Source of the DNA: JAIRTY01 sp050257395
Lineage (GTDB): Bacteria; Actinomycetota; Actinomycetes; Streptosporangiales; Streptosporangiaceae
NCBI GenBank assembly: GCA_050257395.1
Contig: JBLMWU010000276.1
Location: 10,197 to 74,196 of the forward strand
DNA: 64,000 nt
Direction of reading: 5' to 3'
Each line of letters opens with the position of its first letter. Within the stretch, counting starts at the first letter, position 1. The notes under the pieces are model-generated. The model saw only the letters and a program-made list of their open reading frames with translations. It ran no database searches and had not been told where the DNA came from. Below, piece by piece: positions 26,425-35,625 of the stretch. A program made the translations under genes and the position numbers.

Positions 26425-27528
26425 ATGCAGGACCCGCGTGAGATCCCGCTGCTGCGGGTCAGCGGCAGCTACCGGGAGGCCGGCCGGCAGATCGGCGAGG
26501 CGTGCGCCCCCGCCCTGCACCGGGCGGCAGACCTGGAACAGGCCGGCGTTCCCCGGCACGGCCGCTCGCTTGACCAGCTGCTGGCCGACGCGGACCGCTG
26601 CCGGGACGCCACCCGGCAGGCCTTTCCCTGGCTGATCGAGGAGCTGGACGGCGCGGCCGAGGGAGCCGGGGTGGACCCGCAGCTGCTGTTCGCGGCGTCG
26701 GTGGAGGAACTGTGGGAGGAACGGCCGTCCGAGCCCGGCCGGGCCGAGGGCCGGTGCACGGATGTGCTGGTGGCACCGGGCGCCACCAGCACCGGCCACC
26801 TCCTGGTGGCCCACAACAACGACCTGTCCGCCTCGTCGGAGAGCGACGTCATCGCCATCGAGCGGGACATCCCCGGCGATGTCCTCATCTTCAGCATCGG
26901 CATCGGGCCGTGGATCAGCGTCGGCTGGAACAGCGCTGGCCTGTCGCTGACCGGCAACGAGGTGAGCCCCACCGACGAGCGGACCGGCATCCCGAGGCTC
27001 CTGCTGGTGCGTGCCCAGCTCCGGGCGCGCACCCTGGCCGAGGCGGTGGAGCTGACGCTGCACCCGGGGCGGGCCTCGGCCTACAACACCGTGCTGGCAG
27101 ACGCCCGCGAAGCGGTGAACGTCGAGGCGTCCGCGGCCGACCACGAGTGCTGGGGCCCGGACGGCCGCGGCGCCATCGTGCACACCAATCACTACGTTTC
27201 TGAGCGCATGGCCCGCTACGAGGGCGACCGCCCCTACGCCGGCCGCTCGGCGCGGCGGCTCGGCCGGGCCCGGCAGCTGCTGGCGCAGCTCGGCCCCGCC
27301 GCAGCCGACGAGCAGGCGCTGATGGCCATCCTGTCCGACCACGAGAACGGGCAGGACTCGATCTGCCGTCACCCGGCCGGCGGCGGCAAGGACGGTACCA
27401 AGACCGTGTTCTGGTGCCTGGCCGACGTCACCGCCGGGCACATCCGCTACGGTTCCGGGAACCCGTGCCGGTCCCGGGCGCAGTCCTACACCTTCCCGGC
27501 AGCGGGCCCGGCGGGCGGCGCCTGCTAG
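26425..27528 (+). CDS. C45-family amidase / acyltransferase (IAT-like Ntn hydrolase)
   Basis: About 367 residues from ATG 26425, which has GAGGTGA 8 bases upstream. A GTG at 26401 would add 8 residues. The protein matches the family of isopenicillin-N acyltransferase: the self-cleavage site is Arg-Cys in EGRCTDVLVAPG (Cys about 111), followed by HLLVAHNNDLSAS, which parallels the GQNWD motif, then GWNSAGLSLTGNEVSP. After autocatalytic cleavage the Cys becomes the N-terminal nucleophile. Members hydrolyse or transfer acyl groups on amides; the substrate here is unknown. The gene follows the LAL regulator by 61 bases and shares its last 4 bases with the convergent dimethylformamidase-like gene. 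Confidence 0.82.
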   Translation: MQDPREIPLLRVSGSYREAGRQIGEACAPALHRAADLEQAGVPRHGRSLDQLLADADRCRDATRQAFPWLIEELDGAAEGAGVDPQLLFAASVEELWEERPSEPGRAEGRCTDVLVAPGATSTGHLLVAHNNDLSASSESDVIAIERDIPGDVLIFSIGIGPWISVGWNSAGLSLTGNEVSPTDERTGIPRLLLVRAQLRARTLAEAVELTLHPGRASAYNTVLADAREAVNVEASAADHECWGPDGRGAIVHTNHYVSERMARYEGDRPYAGRSARRLGRARQLLAQLGPAAADEQALMAILSDHENGQDSICRHPAGGGKDGTKTVFWCLADVTAGHIRYGSGNPCRSRAQSYTFPAAGPAGGAC

Positions 27529-29060
27529 GTCAGCCGGCCGAGCACGTTGCGGGTGATCTTCATGATGTCCGGGTCCTGGCCGGCCAGCCCGTAGGCCCAG
27601 TCGGTGGTGCCCGCGGTGAAGACGGTCCCGCCGCGGGTGTAGGTCCCCATGACCGCGTGGTTGTGCGCCAGCCGCGCGACGTGCCCGGGCGAGGCGTCAC
27701 CGAACACCGCCTCCGCGGTGCTCTCCAGGTCGCCCGGCTCGCCTGAGCGGTACCGGGACGGCAGTTCCTCCCGCGACCACAGCCGGGCCGGGGCGGTGGC
27801 CAGGATGGTGAAGCCCGCCGGGGTCCCGTCGCGGCCGGTCGGGACCGGGAGCCCGTCGTCAGGGGACAGGGTGAACTCGCACCCGTCGACCTCGTACGCC
27901 GTGACGCAGTCCCGGGCGCCGAAGAGATCGCCGTACCGGATTCCCGTTCCCGAGAAAACCCAGTGGTCCGGGCGCCAGGCGGTGTACCCGCCCGTCGCCC
28001 GCGGCACGGCCTGGCCCATCCGGATGTAGCCACCCCGGGAGAAGCTCACCCCGGTCAGCGAGTTCTCGGGCCGGCCGACCAGCGCGGCGGACCACAGGGT
28101 GGTGAGCAGATGCTGGCGGCCGGTGCCGTAGACCGGGTCGTCCTCATACGCGGACTTGTAGCACACCATCGTGTTCCCGTCGTCCTCATACCGGACCTGC
28201 CAGCAGACCGAGTTGCCGGAGAAGAAGGCGGCGTTGCCGCCGCCGGCGATGAAGTCCTCCAGCGTGTCCCGCATCCCCCAGGACCAGTACTCGTCGTGGC
28301 CCACGCTCACCACCAGCCGGTATCCCCGCAGCACCTCGGGATGGAATTCGAGGTCGGCGTTGACGGCCACGTCGACCCGGTAGCCCTCGCGCTCGGCCCA
28401 CCGGGCGAAGACGCGCTCCCAGTTGTGCCACCCCGCCGACCCGGACCAGCGGGCGAGCCCGTGCAGGTCCGCCCAGGTGCGGAAGTGCTCGTGCTCGGGG
28501 TCGTCGAGACCGGTCACGTCCGGGTAGCGGACGTGCGGCTCGGGCTTGGCGAGGAAGCCCGGCGCCAGCGGCCGCCGGAACGAGACCCGGGTCGCGCCGG
28601 TGTAGAGGCCCGGGCCGCCCCAGTCGTTGTAGGCGTTGTAGGTGTTGGTGGCGAGCACGAGCAAGATCGCGCCGTCGCGCCGCTCCCCCGCGGCCGGGCG
28701 CACGGCGAAGAACGCGCGGCCTTCGGTCAGCCGCCCCGTTCTCTCGTCGGCCGCCCGCAGCACCACCTCGTAGTAGCCCGACCGCGCGCCCGCCGGGATG
28801 GGAAACCGGAAGGAGACCGGCCACTCGCAGCCCTGTGACGACGCGCCGCCGGGCACGGGCAGCCACTGACCCGGTATGCCGTTGCGGGTCCACACGATCT
28901 CGCGGGAGCCGCCCACCCTCGCGATCTCGGCCGAGAACGTGCGAGCCCGCGAGCTGCACGCGATCTCCGCGGTCTCGCCGGGCGCGTAGCTCCACCGGCT
29001 GGCGTATCCCTCGATCCACGGCCTGGCATCGTCGGGCAGGTCGGGCACGGGCGCTCCCAT
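27525..29060 (-). CDS. N,N-dimethylformamidase large-subunit-like protein
   Basis: 511 residues with the look of the DMFase beta-subunit C-terminal domain. It has VLATNTYNAYNDWGGPGLY, then a flavodoxin-like GHDEYWSWGMRDTLEDF and GGGNAAFFSGNSVCWQVRYE, where the enzyme family binds iron and hydrolyses small N-substituted amides. True DMFase large subunits are about 760 residues and have a small partner subunit. This one is shorter and no small subunit lies nearby, so the substrate may differ. An N-terminal beta-sandwich (about 10-125) precedes the core. It follows the Rieske oxygenase by 8 bases in one operon, suggesting the two attack one N-alkyl or amide compound. Confidence 0.78.
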   Translation of the reverse strand: MGAPVPDLPDDARPWIEGYASRWSYAPGETAEIACSSRARTFSAEIARVGGSREIVWTRNGIPGQWLPVPGGASSQGCEWPVSFRFPIPAGARSGYYEVVLRAADERTGRLTEGRAFFAVRPAAGERRDGAILLVLATNTYNAYNDWGGPGLYTGATRVSFRRPLAPGFLAKPEPHVRYPDVTGLDDPEHEHFRTWADLHGLARWSGSAGWHNWERVFARWAEREGYRVDVAVNADLEFHPEVLRGYRLVVSVGHDEYWSWGMRDTLEDFIAGGGNAAFFSGNSVCWQVRYEDDGNTMVCYKSAYEDDPVYGTGRQHLLTTLWSAALVGRPENSLTGVSFSRGGYIRMGQAVPRATGGYTAWRPDHWVFSGTGIRYGDLFGARDCVTAYEVDGCEFTLSPDDGLPVPTGRDGTPAGFTILATAPARLWSREELPSRYRSGEPGDLESTAEAVFGDASPGHVARLAHNHAVMGTYTRGGTVFTAGTTDWAYGLAGQDPDIMKITRNVLGRLT

Positions 29061-29068
29061 CGGCTCGG

Positions 29069-30100
29069 CTATTCGGCGGAGATGCCGATCGGCGTGCTCG
29101 CCGCCAGGCCGAGACCGCGCATGGCCTTGCGGTAGGCGACGGCGACCTCGTCGAACTTCAGGTGCAGCTCCGCGGCGAGGTCGAACGGCACCCGCTCAGG
29201 GCGCTGGGACTCCACGACCACCTGGTCCTGGCCGAAGATGGTGTCCTCGAACTCCTGGATGACCCGGTCCGGCTGGCCGGTGTTGTAGTTGCGGCCGATG
29301 ACCACGAATCCCGCGCAGCGGTCGGCGGCCACCGGCTGGGAGGCGAAGAAGTACACCATCCCGCGCTCCCCGCCCCAGCCCAGCCGCAGCACGATCGTGT
29401 AGGGCAGATGCAGCTCGTACCGGCTGCGCCGCTCCGGCGGGCCGGCCTGCTCGTTGCTGAAGACCGGGAACTCGCCGGTGTTCGGCGCCTCCGGCCGGAC
29501 GATCTCATAGCGCAGCACATGCCCGTCGGTGTGCACCTGGTGCCGGGGCACGACCGGCCGGTCCGGGTCGCCGAGCAGGCCGGGGTGGACCCACGGGAAG
29601 TGCCCGAAGTCGGTGAAGTTCTCCACCTGCCGGGCGGCGTCGCAGCGCCACCGGTAGGGCCCGGCCCGCACCACCACCCACCCGCCGTCTTCCAGCTCAG
29701 GCACGTCCGGCAGCGGCCAGCGGGGCTCGTCCAGCGCCACCCAGATCAGGCCGTAGCGCTCCTGCGCGCGGAACGCCCGCACCCGGGCCCTGGCCGGGAC
29801 CGCCGTGGGATCCTCCTTCTGCGGGATGGCCACGCAGCGCCCGTCGGCCGCGTACCGCCAGCCGTGGTAGGCGCAGACCAGCTCGCCGCCCTGGATCCAG
29901 CCCAGCGACAGCGCCGTGCCGCGGTGCACGCACAGGTCGGACAGGACGCGCGGCGCGCCGTCCGCTCCGCGCCAGACCACGAGCGGCTCGCCGAGCAGCT
30001 CCGCGGGCACCGGGCGGTCGGTCACCTCGCTGCCGAACGCGACCGGGTGCCAGCACGCCCGCTGGGCGGCCAGGTCCGCGAACACTCCCGGTGACGTCAT
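29069..30100 (-). CDS. Rieske non-heme iron oxygenase, large subunit
   Basis: 343 residues from ATG 30100 (GGGGGTG just upstream); an upstream extension has no family similarity. The Rieske [2Fe-2S] site is LCVHRGTAL with CAYHGWRY, that is C-x-H then C-x2-H. The mononuclear iron site is in ENFTDFGHFPWVH, giving the usual Asp and two His. Length and layout fit the phthalate/vanillate-demethylase class, which hydroxylates or O/N-demethylates aromatic and related compounds using an external reductase. No ferredoxin or reductase gene is in the window. The gene is co-transcribed with the dimethylformamidase-like gene, and a MarR gene lies upstream on the same strand. The substrate is unknown. Confidence 0.87.
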   Translation of the reverse strand: MTSPGVFADLAAQRACWHPVAFGSEVTDRPVPAELLGEPLVVWRGADGAPRVLSDLCVHRGTALSLGWIQGGELVCAYHGWRYAADGRCVAIPQKEDPTAVPARARVRAFRAQERYGLIWVALDEPRWPLPDVPELEDGGWVVVRAGPYRWRCDAARQVENFTDFGHFPWVHPGLLGDPDRPVVPRHQVHTDGHVLRYEIVRPEAPNTGEFPVFSNEQAGPPERRSRYELHLPYTIVLRLGWGGERGMVYFFASQPVAADRCAGFVVIGRNYNTGQPDRVIQEFEDTIFGQDQVVVESQRPERVPFDLAAELHLKFDEVAVAYRKAMRGLGLAASTPIGISAE

Positions 30101-30215
30101 CACCACCCCCAGACAGGCAACGGCGGCCACGCGGTCCCGGACGCCGCTGCCGCCTGGCAGCATTGTGATCACCGCGCTGGTGAGCGTCCAGGGCGGGGGC
30201 CCGGGAACGGGCCGG

Positions 30216-30671
30216 CTAGGCCCGCGGAGCGGTCCGGCCCGGGCCGGGCGGGTGCAGCGCGTCGGCCAGCGCTTCGAGCGCTGGCAGCGCCGCCGTCAGG
30301 GACTGCTCCTGCGGCGGGGTGAGCTGGCGGGCGCAGGAGGAGATCACGTCCGCCCGCTGGGCGGTGATGCGCGCGTGGATCCGCCTGCCCGCGGCGGTGG
30401 CCGTCACCGAGGCGCTGCGCAGGTCATCGGGGTCCGGCGTCCTGCTGATCAGGCCCATCTCCTGCAGCTTGCCGACCACCCGCGACAGCATGGTGGGGTT
30501 GAGCCCTTCCAGGTCCGCCAGCTCGGCCAGGCCCAGCGGGCCGCGGGCCACGATCAGCCCGAGCACGGAGGCCTGGGACGGGGTCAGCCCCTCGCCGGTC
30601 GATGAGGCGTTGAGCTGCCGCGCCAGCCTGCCGATGACCCTGCGCAGCCGGATCGCCCCGTCCTCATCCAC
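30216..30671 (-). CDS. MarR-family transcriptional regulator
   Basis: 151 residues with a central winged helix: TPSQASVLGLIVARGPLGLA, LEGLNPTMLSRVVGKLQEMG and a wing with RTPDPDDLRSASVTATAAG. MarR proteins repress divergent efflux or catabolic genes and release DNA on binding phenolic or other ligands. The gene diverges from an MFS exporter (start 30797), and a perfect 18-bp palindrome lies between them, the usual set-up for a self-regulating drug-efflux switch. It may also read through into the Rieske operon 115 bases downstream on the same strand. The family is certain; the ligand is unknown. Confidence 0.92.
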   Translation of the reverse strand: MDEDGAIRLRRVIGRLARQLNASSTGEGLTPSQASVLGLIVARGPLGLAELADLEGLNPTMLSRVVGKLQEMGLISRTPDPDDLRSASVTATAAGRRIHARITAQRADVISSCARQLTPPQEQSLTAALPALEALADALHPPGPGRTAPRA

Positions 30672-30762
30672 GGCGGTGCTCCTTCGTGAACGCCCCGGCC
30701 CGTGCGCGGCCCGCCCGCAGCCCTGGGCAGGCGGCTGCGAAAATACCCGGCCCGGCAGCTAG

Positions 30763-30780
30763 TTGCTTGCTGGCAAGCAA
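30763..30780. promoter_or_regulatory. perfect 18-bp palindrome, probable MarR operator
   Basis: TTGCTTGC-TG-GCAAGCAA has two identical 8-bp arms around a 2-base centre, the size a MarR dimer covers. It lies in the divergent promoter region, 17 bases before the exporter start and about 90 bases from the MarR start. It also supports starting the exporter at 30797, since an earlier start would put the operator inside the gene. Confidence 0.75.
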
Positions 30781-30796
30781 TGTAGCGTCATGGGTG

Positions 30797-32206
30797 ATGT
30801 CAGCAGGACAGCACGTTCGCGCGGTCCCTGCGCACGGCCAGGCCCCGGGCGAGGCCCAGGCCGGGCGGTTTGCTGTCTTCACGATCGTGTCCCTGGCCCT
30901 GATGATGGCCTCCGTCGATCAGACGATAGTGGCCACCGCCCTGCCCGCCCTGCAGCACGATCTGTCCGCGCCGGTGAACTGGAGCAGCTGGACGATCACC
31001 ATTTATGCATTGGGCCAGGTCATCACCATGCCGCTGGCCGGCAAGATCGGTGATCAGTATGGCCGCAAGAAGATCTTCCTCGGCGCCGTGGTCCTCTTCA
31101 CCGCGGCCTCCCTGCTCTGCGGCTTCGCCACCAGCATCTACCAGCTGGTCGCCCTGCGGGCGCTGCAGGCGATCGGCGGCGGGGCATTCATGCCGTCGGC
31201 CACCGGGATCGTCTCCGAGCAGTTCGGCCCGGACCGGGACCGGGCGCTGGGGCTGTTCTCCAGCGTCTTCCCGATCGGCGGGATCATCGGCCCGCTGCTG
31301 GGCGGGGTGCTGGTGACCTACTGGTCCTGGCGGGGCATCTTCCTGGTCAATGTCCCGGTCGGGCTGGCCCTGATCGGCCTGGGCGTGATCTTCATCCCGC
31401 GCAGCCCGCCGCGGGCGCGGGAGCCCCTCGACGTGCGCGGCGTCGCGCTGCTCGGGACGGCGCTGCTGGCGGCCATGTTCGGGATCGCCAGCCTGGGTGA
31501 CGGCCGGAGTTCCCCGGCAGCCCTCTCGTTCCTGTTCCCCGAATCCGCCGGCCTGCTGGCACTCATCCTGTTCGCCCGCCATGTGCGCCGGTCCGAATCC
31601 TCCTTCATCTCCGCCCGGTACCTGGTCGGCCGCGGGTTCGCGGTCATGAACCTGCTCAACTTCCTCTTCGGCTGCGCGGCGCTCGGGTTCGGGGCGCTGG
31701 TGCCGGTCTACGCCCACGAGCGCTACCACATCGCGGTGCTTCCCGCCGGGACGCTGCTGACGGCGCGCGCCGTCGGGATGATCAGCGCGGCGGGCCTCGC
31801 GGTGCTCCTCCTGCGGCGGACCGGCTACCGCTGGCCGATGCTGGCCGGGTTCGGCCTCACCGCGGCCGGGCTGGTGATGATAGCCGCCTCCCCGGTGCAC
31901 GCCCCCGCCTACACCTGGCTGGCGATCGCCACCGGGATCACCGGGATCGGCATGGGCACCTCGACCCCGGCCGCCAACAACGCGACCCTGCAGCTTGCCC
32001 CCGAGCAGTCGGCCGCGATCGCGGGCCTGCGCGGCATGTTCCGCCAGTGCGGGGCGATCACCTCGGTGTCGGTGACGGCCGCCGTGATGGCCCGCAGCGC
32101 CCACCCGGCCATCGCGCAGGCACATGCCTTCATCCTGTTTGCCGCCGTCCTGGCCGGGGTGATCCCGCTGCTGCTCTTCGTTCCGGACCACCGTGGCACC
32201 TGGTGA
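30797..32206 (+). CDS. MFS drug exporter (DHA2 family)
   Basis: 469 residues with 12-14 hydrophobic helices. Helix 1 carries the DHA2 motif ASVDQTIVATALPALQHDL. The loop after helix 2 has GKIGDQYGRKKIFL (motif A), and motif C is FPIGGIIGPLLGGVLV. Such proton-driven pumps expel drugs, dyes or toxic metabolites through the cytoplasmic membrane. The ATG at 30797 places the gene just after the MarR-type palindrome. It pairs divergently with the MarR gene and is probably derepressed by its own substrate. The next gene (isocitrate lyase) is convergent, 10 bases away. Confidence 0.9.
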   Translation: MSAGQHVRAVPAHGQAPGEAQAGRFAVFTIVSLALMMASVDQTIVATALPALQHDLSAPVNWSSWTITIYALGQVITMPLAGKIGDQYGRKKIFLGAVVLFTAASLLCGFATSIYQLVALRALQAIGGGAFMPSATGIVSEQFGPDRDRALGLFSSVFPIGGIIGPLLGGVLVTYWSWRGIFLVNVPVGLALIGLGVIFIPRSPPRAREPLDVRGVALLGTALLAAMFGIASLGDGRSSPAALSFLFPESAGLLALILFARHVRRSESSFISARYLVGRGFAVMNLLNFLFGCAALGFGALVPVYAHERYHIAVLPAGTLLTARAVGMISAAGLAVLLLRRTGYRWPMLAGFGLTAAGLVMIAASPVHAPAYTWLAIATGITGIGMGTSTPAANNATLQLAPEQSAAIAGLRGMFRQCGAITSVSVTAAVMARSAHPAIAQAHAFILFAAVLAGVIPLLLFVPDHRGTW

Positions 32207-32216
32207 CCGCCGGGCG

Positions 32217-34541
32217 CTACCCGGCGACGTCGACCGGCGTGTACGGGGACCTCCGCTCGATGAGCGCGTTCAGGCGGTCCCGGTCCGGGGCGAGCAGGGC
32301 CTTGACGCCGTCCGCGCTCACGTCCGCGACGATGACGTCGCCGACCTCGTCGTGCACGTCGCTGTAGAGGCCGTGCGTCTTCATCTTCTGCGCCTGGTAC
32401 CGGTTGTCCTCGGTCGGGCTGACGTAGTGCACCGACCAGATCTTGTAACGGTGGATCAGGAACAGGTGGATCAGCGTCATCAGGCGCTTCTTGCGCAGCG
32501 CCAGGTCGAAGGTGTTCTGGTTGCGGACAGAGAGGATGTTCCGCCCGCGGCGGTCCACGATCACGTCGAAGACGATGTTGGCGACCTTGTCCCCGCTGGG
32601 GTTGGACAGGCTGAGCTCGAGCAGCTCCGAGCCTGCCGTGTGCGGCCGCAGCCCGGCCTGCAGCGGCTCCGGGAGCTGATGGTGCTTCGCCCAGGTCACC
32701 AGCCAGTCCTCAAGCAGCCTGGTCGGCACCTCGGTCTGGATCAGGTGCTGGTGCTGCGTCGAGCCCTTGCCCATCGCCCGGGTGGCCGCGGTGCCGCCCG
32801 AGGATGCCATCAGCGCCGCGTCCAGCCGCGGGCCGCCCACCAGCGTCTGCGGCGTCCGGTAGGGCGATTCGACCAGGCGGAGCTTCCGCTGCAGCCGGGC
32901 CAGGGACAGCATGCCGTCCTGCTTGAGCGCGGCGGCGAACTCCTCCGCGGCCAGGCCGTCGATCTGGTGCCCGCCGTAGGTGATGAAGTTGAAGACGAAG
33001 CCGAGCTTGCCGAGCTCCTCCGGGAACCGCCGCATGTCCTCCTCGCTCATCCCGGTGGTGTCCCAGTTGAACGACGGCGACAGGTTGTAGGCGAGCATGG
33101 CGCCGGGGAACACGGCGTGGACGGCCTCGGCGTACCGGCGGGCGTCCGCGAGGTCCGCGGTCTTGGTCTCCATCCACAGGATGTCCGCGAACGGGGCGAC
33201 AGCCAGCGACCTGGCGACCGCGTAGCCGATCCCGCTCTGGATCTGGTAGTAGCCGTCGACGGTCTTGGAGATCTCACAGTCCCAGATGATGTCGATGCCC
33301 ATCGACCTGGCCCTGGCCTGGGCGGCATGGAATGACGTCCCGTTCGCGTAGGCCAGCCACTCATCGGAGCTCATGTCGAACTGCTCGCCCTCGGCCACGC
33401 GGAAATCCATGACGTCCGCGACCGCCTGCGGGTAGCTCTTCAGGTTGGCCTCGGTCTGCCACGCCTCCAGGTACCGCGTCTCGATCTCCTCCAGCAGCGC
33501 CTCGGCGGACGGCGCGCCGGCCTGCTCGAAGGCCTTCACGCTCTCCTTGAGCGCGCTCAGCACGCCGGCCCGCTCGAGCCAGGCGGTGGCCTCGGCGTAC
33601 TCGTCCTCGGAGATCTTGTACAGCAGGTGACCGCGAGCGTCCTCGACGCCCAGCTCATGCAGCTTGCGCACGAGGGCGAGGTAGCCGGTCTTGTAGGTGG
33701 GCAGCTCGACGTAGGTGGCGCCCAGGATGAACGGATGGTCGCGCTCGTCGCCGCGCCCCTCCAGGAACGTGGCCGCCTCGGCGTCGGTCCGGGCCACCAC
33801 GATGCCGGGCACCTTCATGACGTCGAGCTGGAACCGCGCGGCGTTCAGCCGCTTGATGTGCTCGTCCACGCCGACGAGCACCTTCCCGCCCTGGTGCCCG
33901 CACTTCTTGGCGCCGGGCTTCTGGTCCTCGATGTGGTAGCCCGGGACGCCGACCTCGGCGAAACGGCGGATCAGATTCCGGACGTGCGCGTCCCCGCCGT
34001 GCCCGGTGTCGGCGTCGGCGATGATGAACGGCCGGTAATCGACCCCGGGGGAGGCGGCACGCTGCGTCCCGCTCAGCCGGGATCGGGCGAAGTGCTGGTT
34101 CCGGTCCGCGGTGAGCAGGGCGCGCACGATCGGCGCGGCCTCGTCGGGCACCTGGGAGAGCGGGTAGCTGGCCAGGTCGGGCCCTGGGTCCTCGGTCACG
34201 GACCCCTTGGCGGACGTGGCCCAGCCGCCCAGGTAGATGCCTTCGATGCCCATCCGCTTCATCACCACCGCCTGGCCGGGCGAATAGGGCCCGAAGGTGG
34301 TGATCTGCCGGCGTTCCGCGAACAGCTGGCGGAGCCGGTCGTAGAACTGCTCCGCCGCCACTCTCGCCACGGTGTAGTCGGCCGGGATCGTCCCCCGCTG
34401 CTCCACCACCTCGCGGGCGGAGTACAGGCGCGTGACGCCCGCGAACCGGGAGCTGGCAAACCACCGGGCGGTCTCGCTGACTTCCGGCTCGAGCGAGTCC
34501 AGCACCGGGTTCCCGGCGACGTGCGGATCGGGTGACTTCAT
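32217..34541 (-). CDS. aceA: isocitrate lyase, long ICL2/AceA type
   Basis: 774 residues from ATG 34541 (AGGAG 7 bases upstream). It splits isocitrate into succinate and glyoxylate, the first glyoxylate-shunt step needed for growth on acetate, fatty acids or sterols. The catalytic KKCGH is at 212-216 (Cys214), with [10 protein letters not shown] further on and Mg-binding DADTGHGG. Ordinary bacterial enzymes have about 430 residues. The extra C-terminal part (about 600-774, with [21 protein letters not shown]) matches the regulatory domain of mycobacterial ICL2, where acetyl- or propionyl-CoA binding activates the enzyme. It is divergent from the crotonase gene, with a 19-bp palindrome between them. 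No malate synthase is in the window. Confidence 0.92.
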   Translation of the reverse strand: MKSPDPHVAGNPVLDSLEPEVSETARWFASSRFAGVTRLYSAREVVEQRGTIPADYTVARVAAEQFYDRLRQLFAERRQITTFGPYSPGQAVVMKRMGIEGIYLGGWATSAKGSVTEDPGPDLASYPLSQVPDEAAPIVRALLTADRNQHFARSRLSGTQRAASPGVDYRPFIIADADTGHGGDAHVRNLIRRFAEVGVPGYHIEDQKPGAKKCGHQGGKVLVGVDEHIKRLNAARFQLDVMKVPGIVVARTDAEAATFLEGRGDERDHPFILGATYVELPTYKTGYLALVRKLHELGVEDARGHLLYKISEDEYAEATAWLERAGVLSALKESVKAFEQAGAPSAEALLEEIETRYLEAWQTEANLKSYPQAVADVMDFRVAEGEQFDMSSDEWLAYANGTSFHAAQARARSMGIDIIWDCEISKTVDGYYQIQSGIGYAVARSLAVAPFADILWMETKTADLADARRYAEAVHAVFPGAMLAYNLSPSFNWDTTGMSEEDMRRFPEELGKLGFVFNFITYGGHQIDGLAAEEFAAALKQDGMLSLARLQRKLRLVESPYRTPQTLVGGPRLDAALMASSGGTAATRAMGKGSTQHQHLIQTEVPTRLLEDWLVTWAKHHQLPEPLQAGLRPHTAGSELLELSLSNPSGDKVANIVFDVIVDRRGRNILSVRNQNTFDLALRKKRLMTLIHLFLIHRYKIWSVHYVSPTEDNRYQAQKMKTHGLYSDVHDEVGDVIVADVSADGVKALLAPDRDRLNALIERRSPYTPVDVAG

Positions 34542-34659
34542 GACTGGCTCCTGCCGCCGTGGACTGCGGGGCTTCCGTACCCCGTGAGCCCTCGTTCTCA
34601 CGGACGCGGTGCCGCCCGGAACGGCGGCCCGGACCTGCTCCCATCAGATAGGGCGGCAG

Positions 34660-34678
34660 TCGCCCCTGGTAGGGGCGA
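34660..34678. promoter_or_regulatory. 19-bp perfect palindrome between aceA and the crotonase
   Basis: TCGCCCCT-GGT-AGGGGCGA: 8-bp arms and a 3-base centre, in the 210-base divergent gap, 119 bases from the lyase start and 74 from the crotonase start. Its size and location fit a dimeric repressor or activator controlling both genes. It does not resemble the RamB motif known upstream of mycobacterial icl as I recall it. A GC-rich hairpin in a leader is the alternative. Confidence 0.5.
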
Positions 34679-34751
34679 AGGTCCCAGGGCGAAGCCGGCC
34701 CGGGTGACCGGCCAGCCGCTGCCCGGATCCGGGCGGTGAGATCCTTGATCC

Positions 34752-35594
34752 ATGGCCAGCGACCGCGTCACCGTGACCATCGAGGCGGGCATCGCCGACG
34801 TCCGCCTCAACCGCCCCGGCAAGCTCAACGCCCTCGACGGGCGGCTGATCGCCGCCGTCGCCGGGGCGGGCGAGGCGCTCAAGCGCGACCGGTCGGTGCG
34901 GGCCGTCGTCCTGTCCGGCGAGGGCCGGGCCTTCTGCGCCGGCCTGGACTTCGCCGCCTTCCAGACGATGGCGGGTAACGAACAAGCTGATGGCGCGGGT
35001 GGCGGCGGGAACGGGGCGGGCGCGGCGCCGGACGTCATGAGCACCGGCGGCCGGATCACCCACCTGGGCCAGCAGGCGGCCTGGGTGTGGCGGGAACTCG
35101 AGGTGCCGGTCATCGCCGCCATAGCCGGGGCCTGCCTCGGCGGCGGCCTCCAGATCGCCCTCGGCGCCGACATCCGCATCGTCGCCCCCGACGCCAGGCT
35201 CTCGGTGCTGGAGATGCGCTGGGGCCTGATCCCCGACATGACCGGCACCTGGGTGCTGCCCCGGCTGGTGGGCGAGGACGTCGCCAGGGAGCTCACCTTC
35301 ACCGGCCGCATGATCTCCGGCGAGGAGGCCGTGCGCCTCCGCCTCGCCACCCGGGCCGCCGAGGACCCGCTCGCCGAGGCGATGGCGCTGGCCGCCGAGA
35401 TCGCCGGCAAGTCCCCCGCCGCCATCCGCCAGGCCAAGCGCCTGCTGAACGCCTCGGCCGAGCCGGGCCGCACGCCGGCCAGCCAGTTCCTCGACGAGCG
35501 GCAGACGATGGCCTCGCTGATCGGCAGCCCCGGCAACGTGGAGGCCGTCACCGCCTATTTCGAGAAGCGCGATCCTGTCTTTCCTGACGCGTAA
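34752..35594 (+). CDS. enoyl-CoA hydratase/isomerase (crotonase family)
   Basis: 280 residues. Oxyanion-hole segments are SGEGRAFCAGLDFAAF and AAIAGACLGGGLQIALGADIRI. The catalytic-loop region is LEMRWGLIPDMTGTWVLPRL, where an Asp (PDMTGT) sits at a place used by dienoyl-CoA isomerase-like crotonases. It hydrates or isomerises an unsaturated acyl-CoA in fatty-acid or related breakdown. A Gly/Ala-rich insert (about residues 77-95) is unlike most relatives. It is divergent from the isocitrate lyase gene and followed by the KstR-box aldehyde dehydrogenase, so all three genes fit lipid-type carbon use. The exact substrate cannot be read. Confidence 0.88.
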   Translation: MASDRVTVTIEAGIADVRLNRPGKLNALDGRLIAAVAGAGEALKRDRSVRAVVLSGEGRAFCAGLDFAAFQTMAGNEQADGAGGGGNGAGAAPDVMSTGGRITHLGQQAAWVWRELEVPVIAAIAGACLGGGLQIALGADIRIVAPDARLSVLEMRWGLIPDMTGTWVLPRLVGEDVARELTFTGRMISGEEAVRLRLATRAAEDPLAEAMALAAEIAGKSPAAIRQAKRLLNASAEPGRTPASQFLDERQTMASLIGSPGNVEAVTAYFEKRDPVFPDA

Positions 35595-35625
35595 GCCGCA
35601 GTTGCCCGGCAGCCCGGCCAGCGAC

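Noticed and set aside
32193..33335. Plus-strand frames opposite the isocitrate lyase
   Set aside because: Antisense shadow with no recognisable domain; the lyase on the other strand is complete.
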